A DNA stretch of 64,000 nucleotides, taken from positions 1 through 64,000 of the forward strand of contig DATNFW010000032.1 of assembly GCA_035606175.1 (NCBI GenBank). Reading direction: 5' to 3'. Below are positions 35,921 through 45,054 of the stretch, piece by piece. How positions within the stretch are numbered: position 1 is the stretch's first letter; each line of letters begins with the position of its first letter. Origin of the DNA: JASHUC01 sp035606175. Its GTDB lineage: Bacteria; Pseudomonadota; Gammaproteobacteria; Steroidobacterales; Steroidobacteraceae. The notes below the pieces were generated by a model, which was not told where the DNA came from, searched no databases, and saw only the letters and a list, made by a program, of their open reading frames with translations. A program made the position numbers and the translations under genes.

Positions 35921-38900
35921 ATGTCGAGTCGTCTCCAAACCGAGCCCGCGCCGCTCGAGCGCGCTTCGCCTGCTGCTTGCGCCGACCCCGGCGCGCGAGT
36001 ACGGCCGGTGTGGGTCTTCATCCTCGCGTTCGCAATCTTTTTCGGCGATCGGTGGGCGCCGCTCGGAACCGGCATCGGCGTCGCCTACATCGCCGTCGTG
36101 CTCGCGAGCCTGTGGACGCCCCGCACGCGCTATACGTGGATCTCGGCGGGCCTCTGCACTGTCCTAGCGCTCGTCCGACCGCTAGACAGCCATGTGCTTC
36201 TGACCTGGCAGATCCTGAGCCACCGCACGCTCTCGGTGCTCGCGATCTGGACGGTCGCGGTGCTCAGTGTCTGGCAGAAGCGCTCCACGATCGCGGGCAT
36301 CGAGGCGCGTGCCGAAGCGGCGCGTGCGCTCGAAGTGAACACCGCGCTCAAAGCGGCGCTCGCGCGCACCGAAGCCGCCGAGGCTCAGCTGCGCCGCGGT
36401 CAGCGGCTGCTCGATACGGTCGCGACTATGGCGCGCATCGGCGGCTGGGAAATCGATCTCGCAACGCTCGAGCCCATCTGGTCGCAGGAGGTCTATCGCA
36501 TTCACGGCATCGATCCTGCGACGCGGCTCGATCTCGCGGGTATGTTGGAGTTCTATCCGCCCGAGGCTCGTCCGCTCATCGAGAACGCGATCGGCGATGC
36601 GATCCGCCACGGCGCCTCCTTCGATCAAACGGTGCCGTTCATCACTGCCGCAGGCGATCGGCGCTGGGCGCGGGTGATCGGCGTTCCCGAACGCACGAAC
36701 GAGGTGACGACACGGCTCTCCGGAGCGATCCAGGACGTGACGGATCAACATCAGATTCAAATACGCCTGGCACGCGCCACGCGCTCGAGCTCCGAGGGCC
36801 ACTGGGATTACGACTTCGGGACGGAGACTGTCTGGTGCTCCGCCACGCACGAGGAGCTGCTCGGGCTGCCGGGCCGCGACACGCGCCTGCCGGCGACCGA
36901 GTTCCGCGCGCGGGCGCATCCCGAGGACCGGGAGCGGATCATCGCGGCGTTCGAGCAACACATTCTCGATGGCACGCCGTTCGACGTGCAGCTGCGGATG
37001 CAGGTGGCCGAAGGGGACTGGCGCTGGTTCCGCACACGCGGCGCGGTTGAGCGCGATGAGCTCGGCCGGCTGGCGAGCTTCGCGGGCTCGCTGATCGACA
37101 TTCACGATGAGCGGCTCGCGCAGGTCGAGCTGCGCAACGTGCGTGCGCGCCTCGAGCGCATGACCCTCGGCAGCACGGACGGGTTCTTCGACTTCGACGT
37201 GGTGACCGGACGGGTGTGGTACTCGCCGCGCGTACACGAGATGCTCGGGTACGCGCTCGAGGATCCGATTCCGGGCCGGTTGAGCGAGCTCGCGTGCGAG
37301 GAGGACCGCGAGCGCATCGCCGCGTCCGTACGCCGCCATTTCGAGACCGACGACGCGTACGACGAGACGCTGCGCGTTCGCGACCGCGATGGCGCATGGC
37401 GTTGGCTGCGTGCGCGCGGCCGCTGCGAGCGCGACCTGGCCGGCAAGCCGACCCGGTTCTCGGGCTCGCTCCAGGACATCACCATGCAACGCGAGGCAGA
37501 GGCCGCCCTGGTTGCCGCCAAGGAGGCCGCAGCCGCGGCCAATCGCGCGAAGAGCGATTTCCTCGCGAACATGAGCCACGAGATCCGGACGCCGATGAAC
37601 GGTGTGCTCGGCATGACGGAGCTTCTGCTCGACACACCGCTCGAGGCGACGCAGCGCGAGTTTGCGGAAACGATCCGCACGAGCGCAACCTCGCTCCTCG
37701 GCATCCTCAACGACATTCTCGATTTCTCGAAGATCGAGGCCGGCAAGCTCGAGATCGAGCAAGTGGAAATGGACGTGCGCCGGTGCGTTGAGGACGTGGG
37801 CACGATCATGGCCGTGCAGGCGGCAGCGAAGAATCTCGAGCTGATCGTCAACGTCGACCCTGCGATCCCCGAGCTCGTGCTCGGCGATCCGCACCGGCTG
37901 CGCCAGATCCTCACGAACCTGGTGGGCAACGCAGTCAAGTTCACGCAACGCGGCGAGATCGTGATCGAGGCCCTCGCGATCGCGGTGCAGGGCGGGCGGG
38001 TGTTGGTGCATTTCGAGGTGCGCGACTCGGGCACCGGCATGAGCAGCGAGGCGATGGGCCGGCTGTTTCAGCCATTCGTGCAGGCGGACGCCTCTACGAC
38101 ACGCCATTACGGGGGAACCGGACTCGGACTGTCGATCGTCAAACGTCTCGTCGAGCTGATGGGCGGGCAAGTAGGCGTCGCGAGCAAGCCGGGCAACGGC
38201 TCGACGTTCACTTTTACGCTGCCGTGTCCGCTCGTCGATGGCGTCGTGAGCCCGGACGCCTCGGGGCCGGTGAGCCCGCGGGAGCTGCGCGTGCTCGTGG
38301 TGGACGACAACGAGACCAATCAGCGCGTGCTCCGCGGGCAGCTGCGCCCCGCGGGCTACGCGGTCGAGACGGTGGGGAGCAGCGAGGCGGCGCTGCGCGA
38401 GCTCGTCGCATCCGCGCGCGCGGGCAAGCCATTCGATCTCGTGATCGCGGACGATCAAATGCCGGATTGCGACGGCGCCCAACTCGCGCTGCGGGTACGG
38501 TCCATCCCCGAGCTCGGTGAGCCGCAGCTCGTCATGCTCACCTCCCTCGATCGGCAAGGCAATATCGAGCGATTGCAGGAGATCGGCTTCGCCGGCTACC
38601 TCACCAAACCGGTGCGCGGGCGCGAGCTGCGCGCCTGCATCGAGCGGGTGCTCGGGCGCGACCCCGGAGCGCTCTCGGGCTCCGGACCGCGGCTCGTCAC
38701 GCGAGGCTCCCTCGCCGCCGGCGGCGCGGCGGGGCGCTTCCACGGGCGGGTGCTGGTAGTCGAGGACAACGCGGTGAATCAGCAGGTCACCCGGCGTTTC
38801 CTCGAGCGCCTCGGATGCGAGGTGGACGTGGCCGAGAACGGGCAGCGCGCGGTCGAGTTCTGCGCTCGCTCGCGCTATGACATCATTCTGATGGACGTGC

Positions 38901-39487
38901 AGATGCCCGTGATGGATGGTCTGACGGCGACACGCGAGATCCGGCGGCAGGAAACCCCGGAGCGCCGCACGCCTATCATCGCGCTCACGGCGAGCGCGAT
39001 GACGGACGAGCTCGAGCGATGCGTGGCGGCCGGCATGGACGGCTTGCTCACCAAGCCGCTCGAGCCATTGCGCCTCGCCGAAACGCTCGACAAGCACGGC
39101 CTTGCCGCGGGCGGCGTTCTGCTCGCACCGGTGCCGCTCGCCCATGCGAGCGGACCTGCGATCGATGTCGCCCGCCTGCGCATCATCGTGGGCGATGACC
39201 AGGAGTTCATAGAGGAGCTGTGCCGGACGTTTCTCACGAGCAGCGATCGCATCGTCGAGGAACTGCAACGCGCGGTCGAAGCCGACGATCGGGTGCTTCT
39301 CGGGACGCTCGCACACAAGTTGAAGGGCGGCAGCAACAGTGTTTGTGCACAGCGCGTCGGCGATCTCGCGGCCGTCCTCGAGCGGGGCGCCGGCAGCCGC
39401 GCGGCCGCCGAGCTGGCCGAGCTCGTCGAGCACATCCGCGCTGCCGTCCGCGAGTGTGCGGGCTTCATCGAGGCGCAGGTCGCATGA
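35921..39487 (+). CDS. Hybrid sensor histidine kinase (3 PAS, HisKA, HATPase, 2 REC, HPt)
   Basis: The 1188-residue membrane sensor begins with several hydrophobic segments (about residues 28-120). Three PAS-type domains follow near 160-275, 286-400 and 416-530. The HisKA box 'NMSHEIRTPMNGVLG' has phospho-accepting His553, and the HATPase N box 'LTNLVGNAVKF' is near 664. Two receiver domains have Asp844 ('IADDQMPDCDG') and Asp992 ('LMDVQMPVMDG'), and a C-terminal HPt domain has His1132 ('LAHKLKGGS'). All phosphorelay residues are present, so a full His-Asp-His relay is possible. No Shine-Dalgarno sequence is close to the ATG. The stop overlaps the REC-GGDEF gene by ATGA, naming the likely output partner. 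The signal is unknown. Confidence 0.93.
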   Translation: MSSRLQTEPAPLERASPAACADPGARVRPVWVFILAFAIFFGDRWAPLGTGIGVAYIAVVLASLWTPRTRYTWISAGLCTVLALVRPLDSHVLLTWQILSHRTLSVLAIWTVAVLSVWQKRSTIAGIEARAEAARALEVNTALKAALARTEAAEAQLRRGQRLLDTVATMARIGGWEIDLATLEPIWSQEVYRIHGIDPATRLDLAGMLEFYPPEARPLIENAIGDAIRHGASFDQTVPFITAAGDRRWARVIGVPERTNEVTTRLSGAIQDVTDQHQIQIRLARATRSSSEGHWDYDFGTETVWCSATHEELLGLPGRDTRLPATEFRARAHPEDRERIIAAFEQHILDGTPFDVQLRMQVAEGDWRWFRTRGAVERDELGRLASFAGSLIDIHDERLAQVELRNVRARLERMTLGSTDGFFDFDVVTGRVWYSPRVHEMLGYALEDPIPGRLSELACEEDRERIAASVRRHFETDDAYDETLRVRDRDGAWRWLRARGRCERDLAGKPTRFSGSLQDITMQREAEAALVAAKEAAAAANRAKSDFLANMSHEIRTPMNGVLGMTELLLDTPLEATQREFAETIRTSATSLLGILNDILDFSKIEAGKLEIEQVEMDVRRCVEDVGTIMAVQAAAKNLELIVNVDPAIPELVLGDPHRLRQILTNLVGNAVKFTQRGEIVIEALAIAVQGGRVLVHFEVRDSGTGMSSEAMGRLFQPFVQADASTTRHYGGTGLGLSIVKRLVELMGGQVGVASKPGNGSTFTFTLPCPLVDGVVSPDASGPVSPRELRVLVVDDNETNQRVLRGQLRPAGYAVETVGSSEAALRELVASARAGKPFDLVIADDQMPDCDGAQLALRVRSIPELGEPQLVMLTSLDRQGNIERLQEIGFAGYLTKPVRGRELRACIERVLGRDPGALSGSGPRLVTRGSLAAGGAAGRFHGRVLVVEDNAVNQQVTRRFLERLGCEVDVAENGQRAVEFCARSRYDIILMDVQMPVMDGLTATREIRRQETPERRTPIIALTASAMTDELERCVAAGMDGLLTKPLEPLRLAETLDKHGLAAGGVLLAPVPLAHASGPAIDVARLRIIVGDDQEFIEELCRTFLTSSDRIVEELQRAVEADDRVLLGTLAHKLKGGSNSVCAQRVGDLAAVLERGAGSRAAAELAELVEHIRAAVRECAGFIEAQVA

Positions 39488-40452
39488 ACGACGTTGAAGC
39501 GACGCCGCTCAGACTGCTGCTCGTCGAGGACGAGCCCACCCAGCTGCTGCTGATGCAGCGGCTCCTCGGCCGCGCGGGCTACACCGTCGAGACCGCGGGG
39601 GACGGCGAGACCGCGCTCGCCAAGCTCTCGAGCGGAGCGTTCCAGATGCTCGTCACGGATTGGGACATGCCCGGAATGGACGGTGTCACCCTTTGCCGTC
39701 GCGTGCGCGAGGCGCAACTGCCCGGCTACCTGTACGTGCTGCTGCTCACGGGGCACGGGTCCACGGAAAGTCTCGTCGAGGGCCTCGAGGCCGGAGCGGA
39801 CGACTACATTCGCAAGCCCCCGAACGAGGCGGAGCTGCTCGCACGCCTCACCGCCGGGCGGCGCATCGTGCGGCTCGAGCAGTCGCTTCGCGAGGCAAAC
39901 GCGAAGATTCAGCTCCTCTCGATCACCGACCCGCTCGTCGGGACTTTCAACCGCCGTTATTTGAACGATCAGCTGGTGCACGAGGTCGAGCGCGCGCAGC
40001 GCTACGGACGGCCGCTCGCGGCGGTCATGGCGGATCTCGATTTCTTCAAGAACGTGAACGATCGGCACGGTCACCAGGTCGGCGATGAGGTGCTGCGCGG
40101 CTTCGTCGAGCTCGCGCAGGCCTGCATTCGTCATGCGAGCGACTGGATGGCGCGCTACGGCGGCGAGGAGTTCGTCGTGGTGCTGCCGGAGACGGATCTC
40201 GCGGGCGCGGCCGCGACCGCCGAGAAGATCCGCGGCGCCTGTGCGGCCACGCCGATCCGCACCTCGATCGGCGATGTGCGAGTGACGGCGAGCTTCGGTG
40301 TCGCCGAGCTCGATCTGTGCGCGGCCGTGGGAGTTCCCTCGAGCAGTGCCGCGGCGGAGATCCTGCTGCGGGAGGCCGACGCGGCGCTCTACCGCAGCAA
40401 GCACGACGGCCGCAATCGCATCACCGTCGCCGGAGCCTCCGCGGAACTCTGA
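39484..40452 (+). CDS. Response regulator with diguanylate cyclase (REC-GGDEF)
   Basis: The 322-residue protein has a receiver domain (phospho-acceptor Asp59 in 'LVTDWDMPGMDG') and a GGDEF domain with GGEEF at residues 226-230, an active-type site, plus 'DLDFFKNVNDRHGHQVGDEVL' for metal and GTP binding. The product would be c-di-GMP. The inhibitory I-site RxxD five residues before GGEEF reads HASD (217-220), so product feedback through that site is probably absent. It overlaps the hybrid kinase gene by four bases, pointing to control by the HPt relay. Confidence 0.94.
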   Translation: MNDVEATPLRLLLVEDEPTQLLLMQRLLGRAGYTVETAGDGETALAKLSSGAFQMLVTDWDMPGMDGVTLCRRVREAQLPGYLYVLLLTGHGSTESLVEGLEAGADDYIRKPPNEAELLARLTAGRRIVRLEQSLREANAKIQLLSITDPLVGTFNRRYLNDQLVHEVERAQRYGRPLAAVMADLDFFKNVNDRHGHQVGDEVLRGFVELAQACIRHASDWMARYGGEEFVVVLPETDLAGAAATAEKIRGACAATPIRTSIGDVRVTASFGVAELDLCAAVGVPSSSAAAEILLREADAALYRSKHDGRNRITVAGASAEL

Positions 40453-40471
40453 GCACTCGCGCGGCGCACGC

Positions 40472-41110
40472 TCAGCGCCGCCGCGCCTTGAGCGCCGCCC
40501 ATCCCATCGGCAGGAGCGAGATCACGATGATCGCGATCGTCACGAGCCCGAAGTTCGCCTTCACGATCGGGATATTGCCGAACAGATAGCCGCCCCACAC
40601 GAACAGCCCCGTCCAAGCGATCGCGCCCACGATGTTGAAGAGCTGAAAGCGCAAGGCAGGCATGCGCCCGACCCCGGCGACGAACGGAGCGAACGTGCGG
40701 ATGATCGGCATGAAGCGCGACAGCACGATCGTCATCGCACCATAGCGTTGAAAGAACTCCTCGGTCCGGTGCAGATGCTCGACGCGGAACAGGCGATGAC
40801 GGCCGCTGAATGCACGCGGCCCGATTGCCCGACCGATGGCGTAGTTGGTCGTGTTGCCGAGCGCTGCGGCCGCCGCGAGCAGCGCCCAGAGCACCGGCGC
40901 CTCGAGCGTGCCGCCGCCGCCGCCGGCTGCGGCGAGTGCGCCGGTCGCGAACAGCAGCGAGTCCCCGGGGAGGAACGGCGTGACGACGAGGCCGGTCTCC
41001 GCGAATATGACGAAGAACAGAATCGCGTAGATCGCGCCGTGGTACTGCGCGGTGAGCTGCGCGAGGTGCCGATCGACGTGAAGGACGGAATCGAGAAAAG
41101 TCTGGAACAA
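40472..41110 (-). CDS. DedA-family membrane protein
   Basis: The 212-residue polytopic protein has the DedA signature: 'FAETGLVVTPFLPGDSLLFATGALAA', 'GNTTNYAIGRAIGPRAF' and 'LSRFMPIIRTFAPFVAGVGRM' with the conserved Arg residues. DedA proteins are linked to undecaprenyl-phosphate or lipid flipping and proton-motive-force-dependent envelope homeostasis. It lies 3 bases after ctpA on the same strand. Confidence 0.92.
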   Translation of the reverse strand: MFQTFLDSVLHVDRHLAQLTAQYHGAIYAILFFVIFAETGLVVTPFLPGDSLLFATGALAAAGGGGGTLEAPVLWALLAAAAALGNTTNYAIGRAIGPRAFSGRHRLFRVEHLHRTEEFFQRYGAMTIVLSRFMPIIRTFAPFVAGVGRMPALRFQLFNIVGAIAWTGLFVWGGYLFGNIPIVKANFGLVTIAIIVISLLPMGWAALKARRR

Positions 41111-41113
41111 AAC

Positions 41114-42382
41114 TTAAGGAGCCAACGCGATCGACGCCACGACCGGCCGTGCGCCGCGCGCCTCGGACTTCACCGTATCGAGCGCGATACGCACCTCCGC
41201 GTCCCGATCGGCGAGCGAGACGCCGCGCGGCACGCTGTCGAGATCGACCGGGGCGCTGCGGCGCCCATCGATCGCGATATCAGGCAGGATGCCCTTGCCC
41301 TGAATGGAAGTTCCCGAGGGCGTGAAGTAGCGCGAGGTGGTGAGCTTCAGCGCCCCCCGCGAAAGCGGCATGACCGTCTGCACGGTGCCCTTGCCGTACG
41401 TACGCTGGCCGATGATCCGCGCGCGCCCGTGATCCTTGAGCGCTCCGGCGACGATCTCCGCCGCTGAGGCGGTGCCGCCATCGACGAGCACGACGAGCGG
41501 CGCTCCGTCGAGCAGATCGCCGGGCGTCGCATCCATCTCGAAACGAGCATCGGGCGTGCGCCCGTCCGCACTCACGATCACGCCGTGATCGAGAAACGCG
41601 TCCGCGACGGCGACGCCCGCCTCGAGCACCCCGCCCGGATTGTCACGTAAATCGAGCACCAGGCCGCTGAGACCGCCGGTGGTTTCCTGCTGCAGAGCTG
41701 TCACCGCGCGGCCGAGATCCTGGGGTGTCGTCTCACTGAAGCTCGTGATCCGCACGTAACCGATGCCCGCCGCGAGCATGCGCTGATCGACGGTGCGGAC
41801 CTCCACTTCGGCGCGCTTGAGGATGTAGTCCTTGACCTGGCCGGTGCCCGGTCGCTCGATGGTGAGCCTCACGGTCGTGCCGGCCTTCCCGCGCATCCGT
41901 TCGATCGCTCCCTGAGCATCGGCGCCCACATCCATGCCATCGATTTTCGAGATCAGATCGCCGGCCCGGATGCCGGCGAGCTCTGCCGGTGAGCCGGAGA
42001 TCGAGTGCAGGATCTTCACGGTCGAGCCGTCGGCAGCCACCTCGATGCCGACGCCGGGGTAGGTCCCCATCGTGCTGAGTCGAATCTCGTCGAACTCCTC
42101 GCTGTCGAGGTAGGAGGAGTGCGGGTCGAGACCGCTCACCATGCCGCGGATCGCGCTCTCGACGAGCTTGTGGTCGTCCTCGGAATCGACGTAATCGCGC
42201 TTGATCCGATCGAACACCTCGGCGAAGAGGTGCGCTTCCTCCCACGGGAGCGAATTCGCCGCGTCCGCGCGCGCGGGCGCATCGGATGCGCGCTGCGCGA
42301 GCACGTTAGTCGCAAGCGCGCCGGAGAAGCCGATCGCAGCTCCCGCAACGAGAGCGATCAGCGTATGCGACCGCATCTGCAT
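41114..42382 (-). CDS. ctpA: Carboxyl-terminal processing peptidase (S41)
   Basis: The 422-residue periplasmic protease has an N-terminal signal/anchor (about residues 5-30), a PDZ domain ('YPGVGIEVAADGSTVKILHSISGSPAELAGIRAGDLISKI'), and the S41 core. Its Ser-Lys dyad lies in 'DGGTASAAEIVAGAL' (Ser) and 'QRTYGKGTVQ' (Lys). The ATG giving MQMRSHTLIAL was chosen because GGGG precedes it; a GTG 15 bases earlier is possible. The envC gene upstream on the same strand is its usual neighbour in gammaproteobacteria. Confidence 0.94.
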   Translation of the reverse strand: MQMRSHTLIALVAGAAIGFSGALATNVLAQRASDAPARADAANSLPWEEAHLFAEVFDRIKRDYVDSEDDHKLVESAIRGMVSGLDPHSSYLDSEEFDEIRLSTMGTYPGVGIEVAADGSTVKILHSISGSPAELAGIRAGDLISKIDGMDVGADAQGAIERMRGKAGTTVRLTIERPGTGQVKDYILKRAEVEVRTVDQRMLAAGIGYVRITSFSETTPQDLGRAVTALQQETTGGLSGLVLDLRDNPGGVLEAGVAVADAFLDHGVIVSADGRTPDARFEMDATPGDLLDGAPLVVLVDGGTASAAEIVAGALKDHGRARIIGQRTYGKGTVQTVMPLSRGALKLTTSRYFTPSGTSIQGKGILPDIAIDGRRSAPVDLDSVPRGVSLADRDAEVRIALDTVKSEARGARPVVASIALAP

Positions 42383-42478
42383 CTTTTCAGACCCCACCGT
42401 TCAAGCGCCGAGAGGCGATTTAACCACGGACCATCACGGCTGTCCGCAGGGGATCCTTGAGCCAGTTGGCGGTTTTGG

Positions 42479-43726
42479 TCACCGATCCGAGCGCGCCCGC
42501 GCGGCCTCGAGAGTGGACGCGCCGGAAGGGGTGGCCGCCGGCCTCGAGGCCCGGAACCATGGGCCGGGATCGATCGGGCGGCCTGCCTTGCGGATCTCGA
42601 AGTACAGCTCCGGGCGCGGACTGCCGCCGCTGTCCCCCGCTGCGGCGATCGGCTCGCCGGCCTTCACCGTCGCGCCCGCCGCCTCGTAGAGCCGCTCGTT
42701 GTGACCGTAAAGGCTCAGGTACCCGTCCCCGTGGTCGACGATGAGGAGCAGGCCGAGCCCCGGCAGCCAGTCGGCGAAGACGACGCGGCCGTCCGAGATG
42801 GCGTGCACCTCGGCGCCCCTTTGCGTGTCGATGAGCTCGCCGTCCCATTTGATGCCGCCGGCACGGGTCTCGCCGTAGTGCGCGGCGAGACGCCCCCCGA
42901 CCGGCCAGGCGAGCTGTCCGCGCAGCCGCGCGAAGGCTCCGTGCCCCACGGTCGCCTGCGCCTGCAGTGCACGCTTGAGCTCGCGCAGCAGGCTCTCGAG
43001 CCCGGATCGCTCGCGCTGCAGGCGCTCGAGCCGCGCCGCGCTCGTGCGCGAGTCGGCCTTGAGGCTCGCAAGCGCAGTGCGGCGCTCGGCGCGCGAGTGC
43101 TCGAGCAGTCCGAGCTCGTCGTGTCGCTGCGCTTCGAGCGCTGCGAGCCGCTCGTCCTCGCTCGCGAGCTGCCGGTCGAGCGCATCGAGCTCACGCACGT
43201 CCGCCTCGATGCGCGCGATCTCACCGGCGCGCGCGCGCCCGAAGTAGCCGTAATAGGCGAGCATTCTCCCTGCGCGCGCAGGGTCTTCCTGATTGAGCAG
43301 CAGCTTGAGGGGCTCGCTGCGCCCGATGAGATAGGCGGCGCGAGCTTCGCTCTCGAGTGCGGTGCGCTCCGTCTCGATGCGCGCCTCGCGCTCCGCGCGC
43401 TGCTTTGCGATGGCGCCGCGCTTTGCCGCACGGCGCGCGCGCTCGGTCTCGATCGTCGCGAGCGCCTGCCGGGCCGCAGCGACGGAAACCTCGGCATCCT
43501 TCAGCTCGCGCGTCGCGCGGTCCGCCTGCGCCTGGTCGCGGCTCGCCTGGGCGCGCGTGCGGGCGATCTCGCTCTGGACCGCCTCGAGCTGGGCTTCCGT
43601 CTCGGCCTGTTTGCCGCGCGCGGCAGGGCGTGTCGGCTCACCCGCCCGCCCCGGCTGCGGAGCCTCGAGAGCACAGCACAGCGCGAGACCGGCGAGGCAG
43701 GCCATGAGGCGGCGGACATGGGACAT
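42479..43726 (-). CDS. envC: EnvC-like murein hydrolase activator (degenerate LytM)
   Basis: The 415-residue protein has a signal peptide (about 1-29), long coiled-coil segments (about 40-265) and a C-terminal LytM/M23 domain. That domain resembles EnvC ('AEVHAISDGRVVFADWLPGLGLLLIVDHGDGYLSLYGHNERLYEAAGATV') and lacks the full set of zinc ligands: the first His of HxxxD is absent around 'GGIKWDGELID'. EnvC-type proteins activate amidases AmiA/B at division rather than cleaving peptidoglycan. Position next to ctpA and opposite the rhodanese-grxC-secB unit matches E. coli-like synteny. Confidence 0.92.
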   Translation of the reverse strand: MSHVRRLMACLAGLALCCALEAPQPGRAGEPTRPAARGKQAETEAQLEAVQSEIARTRAQASRDQAQADRATRELKDAEVSVAAARQALATIETERARRAAKRGAIAKQRAEREARIETERTALESEARAAYLIGRSEPLKLLLNQEDPARAGRMLAYYGYFGRARAGEIARIEADVRELDALDRQLASEDERLAALEAQRHDELGLLEHSRAERRTALASLKADSRTSAARLERLQRERSGLESLLRELKRALQAQATVGHGAFARLRGQLAWPVGGRLAAHYGETRAGGIKWDGELIDTQRGAEVHAISDGRVVFADWLPGLGLLLIVDHGDGYLSLYGHNERLYEAAGATVKAGEPIAAAGDSGGSPRPELYFEIRKAGRPIDPGPWFRASRPAATPSGASTLEAARARSDR

Positions 43727-43732
43727 GCCCGT

Positions 43733-43738
43733 TATACT
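43733..43738 (+). promoter_or_regulatory. Candidate -10 box for the rhodanese-grxC-secB-gpsA unit
   Basis: TATACT lies about 40 bases before the rhodanese-like ATG, in the short divergent spacer with envC. No good -35 hexamer is found at 16-18 bases, so this is a weak call. Confidence 0.35.
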
Positions 43739-43778
43739 ACGCCCCCTTTTTCGGCACGCGCCGGGCCGGCGCGACGTG

Positions 43779-44201
43779 ATGGATCGGTTCGTCGAATTCG
43801 CAGGTCATCATCCCGCGCTCGTCGCGGCGGCGATCGCCGCCGCTCTGGCCGTCATCATTTACGAGTCGTGGCTGCGCGCGCGCTCTGCGAGCGGGGTGAC
43901 ACCGCAACAGCTGATTCAGCTGATGAACCGCGGCGCCCTCGTACTCGACATCCGGCCGGCGGATGCTTATGCGGCGGGTCACATCAGCGGCGCGCGTCAG
44001 ATGGCGACGGAGCAGCTCGTGAAGGCGGGAGACACTTTGAAGCGCTACAAGGCAAAACCGGTGGTCGTGTACTCGGAGGGCCGCTCGATCGCGACGGCGG
44101 CCGTCCGCCAGCTGATGGCGCAAGGGTTCACGCAGGTATTCAGCCTCCAGGGAGGGCTCGAGGCGTGGCGCGCCGAGAATCTCCCCCTGGCGAAGGCGTG
44201 A
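43779..44201 (+). CDS. Membrane-anchored rhodanese-like protein without catalytic Cys
   Basis: The 140-residue protein has one N-terminal membrane helix (about residues 10-28) and a single rhodanese fold ('LVLDIRPADAYAAGHISGARQM', 'VFSLQGGLEAWRAENLPL'). The active loop, normally Cys-x-x-Gly-x-Arg, reads 'VVVYSEGRSIATAA', and the whole protein contains no cysteine. Sulfurtransferase activity is therefore not expected. By position (before grxC-secB-gpsA) it is the YibN homologue. It may be a binding or structural protein. Confidence 0.88.
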   Translation: MDRFVEFAGHHPALVAAAIAAALAVIIYESWLRARSASGVTPQQLIQLMNRGALVLDIRPADAYAAGHISGARQMATEQLVKAGDTLKRYKAKPVVVYSEGRSIATAAVRQLMAQGFTQVFSLQGGLEAWRAENLPLAKA

Positions 44202-44212
44202 GGAGCCGCGCG

Positions 44213-44494
44213 ATGCAGAAGAATGCGCCGGGACCGCGGATCGTGATGTACGCGACGGGCTGGTGTCCCTACTGCGCGCGGGCGCGCCGGCTGCTCGAGG
44301 AGAAGGGTGTGCCTTTCGAGGAGATCGATGTCGAGGCGCGGCCGGAGGCGCGCGCCGATATGATCGCGCGAAGCGGCGGGCAAAGCACCGTGCCGCAAAT
44401 CTTCATCGGCGACACGCACGTCGGGGGGTCCGACGAGCTGCATGCACTCGATGCCTCGGGCGGCCTCGACCGGCTGCTTGCGGCCCACGATTGA
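44213..44494 (+). CDS. grxC: Glutaredoxin 3
   Basis: The 93-residue protein has the dithiol active site CPYC (Cys18, Cys21) in 'MYATGWCPYCARARRLLEEKGV', the cis-Pro motif 'STVPQIFIGDTHVGGSDEL' for glutathione binding, and normal GrxC length. AGGAG precedes the ATG. It is cotranscribed with the rhodanese-like gene and secB. Confidence 0.95.
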   Translation: MQKNAPGPRIVMYATGWCPYCARARRLLEEKGVPFEEIDVEARPEARADMIARSGGQSTVPQIFIGDTHVGGSDELHALDASGGLDRLLAAHD

Positions 44495-44515
44495 AATTTC
44501 CGGGAGATCGAAACC

Positions 44516-45031
44516 ATGAGTATCGAAAACAATGCCGGCAACGCCGGGGATGCCGGAGCAGCCGCTGGCGCAGCCGCGGACCCGCTCGCACCGCAGCTCG
44601 CGTTGCAGGCCGTTTATTTGAAGGATTGCTCCTACGAGTCTCCGAACGGCCCGCGCGTCGAGGGAACGTGGAACCCGCAGATCAATCTCGATCTGCAGAC
44701 GGGCGTGAATCCCCTGGCGGCGGACCTGCGCGAGGTGGTGCTCACCGTGACCGTCTCGGCGAAGCAGAACGATGCGACGCTGTTCCTCGTCGAGGTGAAG
44801 CAGGCGGGCGCCTTCCTCATGCGCAATCTCACGGACGATGACGCGCGCCGCGCCATCGGCAGCATCTGCCCGAACGTCCTCTTCCCGTACGCGCGCGCCG
44901 CCGTCTCGCAGCTCGTCACGCAGGGCGGCTTTCCGCAATTCCTGCTGCCTCCGGTCAATTTCGACGCGCTTTACGCGCGCTCGCTTCTCGGTGAGCAGCA
45001 GCCGGCACCGGCCTCGGCGACCAAGAACTGA
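44516..45031 (+). CDS. secB: Protein-export chaperone SecB
   Basis: SecB holds preproteins unfolded for SecA. The 171-residue protein shows 'LALQAVYLKDCSYESPNGPRV', 'VVLTVTVSAKQNDATLFLVEVKQAGAFLMRNL' and 'PNVLFPYARAAVSQLVTQGGFPQFLLPPVNFDALYA'. The last block is nearly invariant in the family. N-terminal and C-terminal tails are Ala-rich. It sits between grxC and gpsA as in E. coli. Confidence 0.97.
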   Translation: MSIENNAGNAGDAGAAAGAAADPLAPQLALQAVYLKDCSYESPNGPRVEGTWNPQINLDLQTGVNPLAADLREVVLTVTVSAKQNDATLFLVEVKQAGAFLMRNLTDDDARRAIGSICPNVLFPYARAAVSQLVTQGGFPQFLLPPVNFDALYARSLLGEQQPAPASATKN

Positions 45032-45054
45032 CCGGCCGTCCGGCCGTTCGCCTC

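Noticed and set aside
36182..39433. 1083-codon open frame antisense to the hybrid kinase
   Set aside because: Its composition is Arg/His/Leu-rich with no family motif, typical of the complementary frame of a GC-rich gene; the kinase on the plus strand has every domain.
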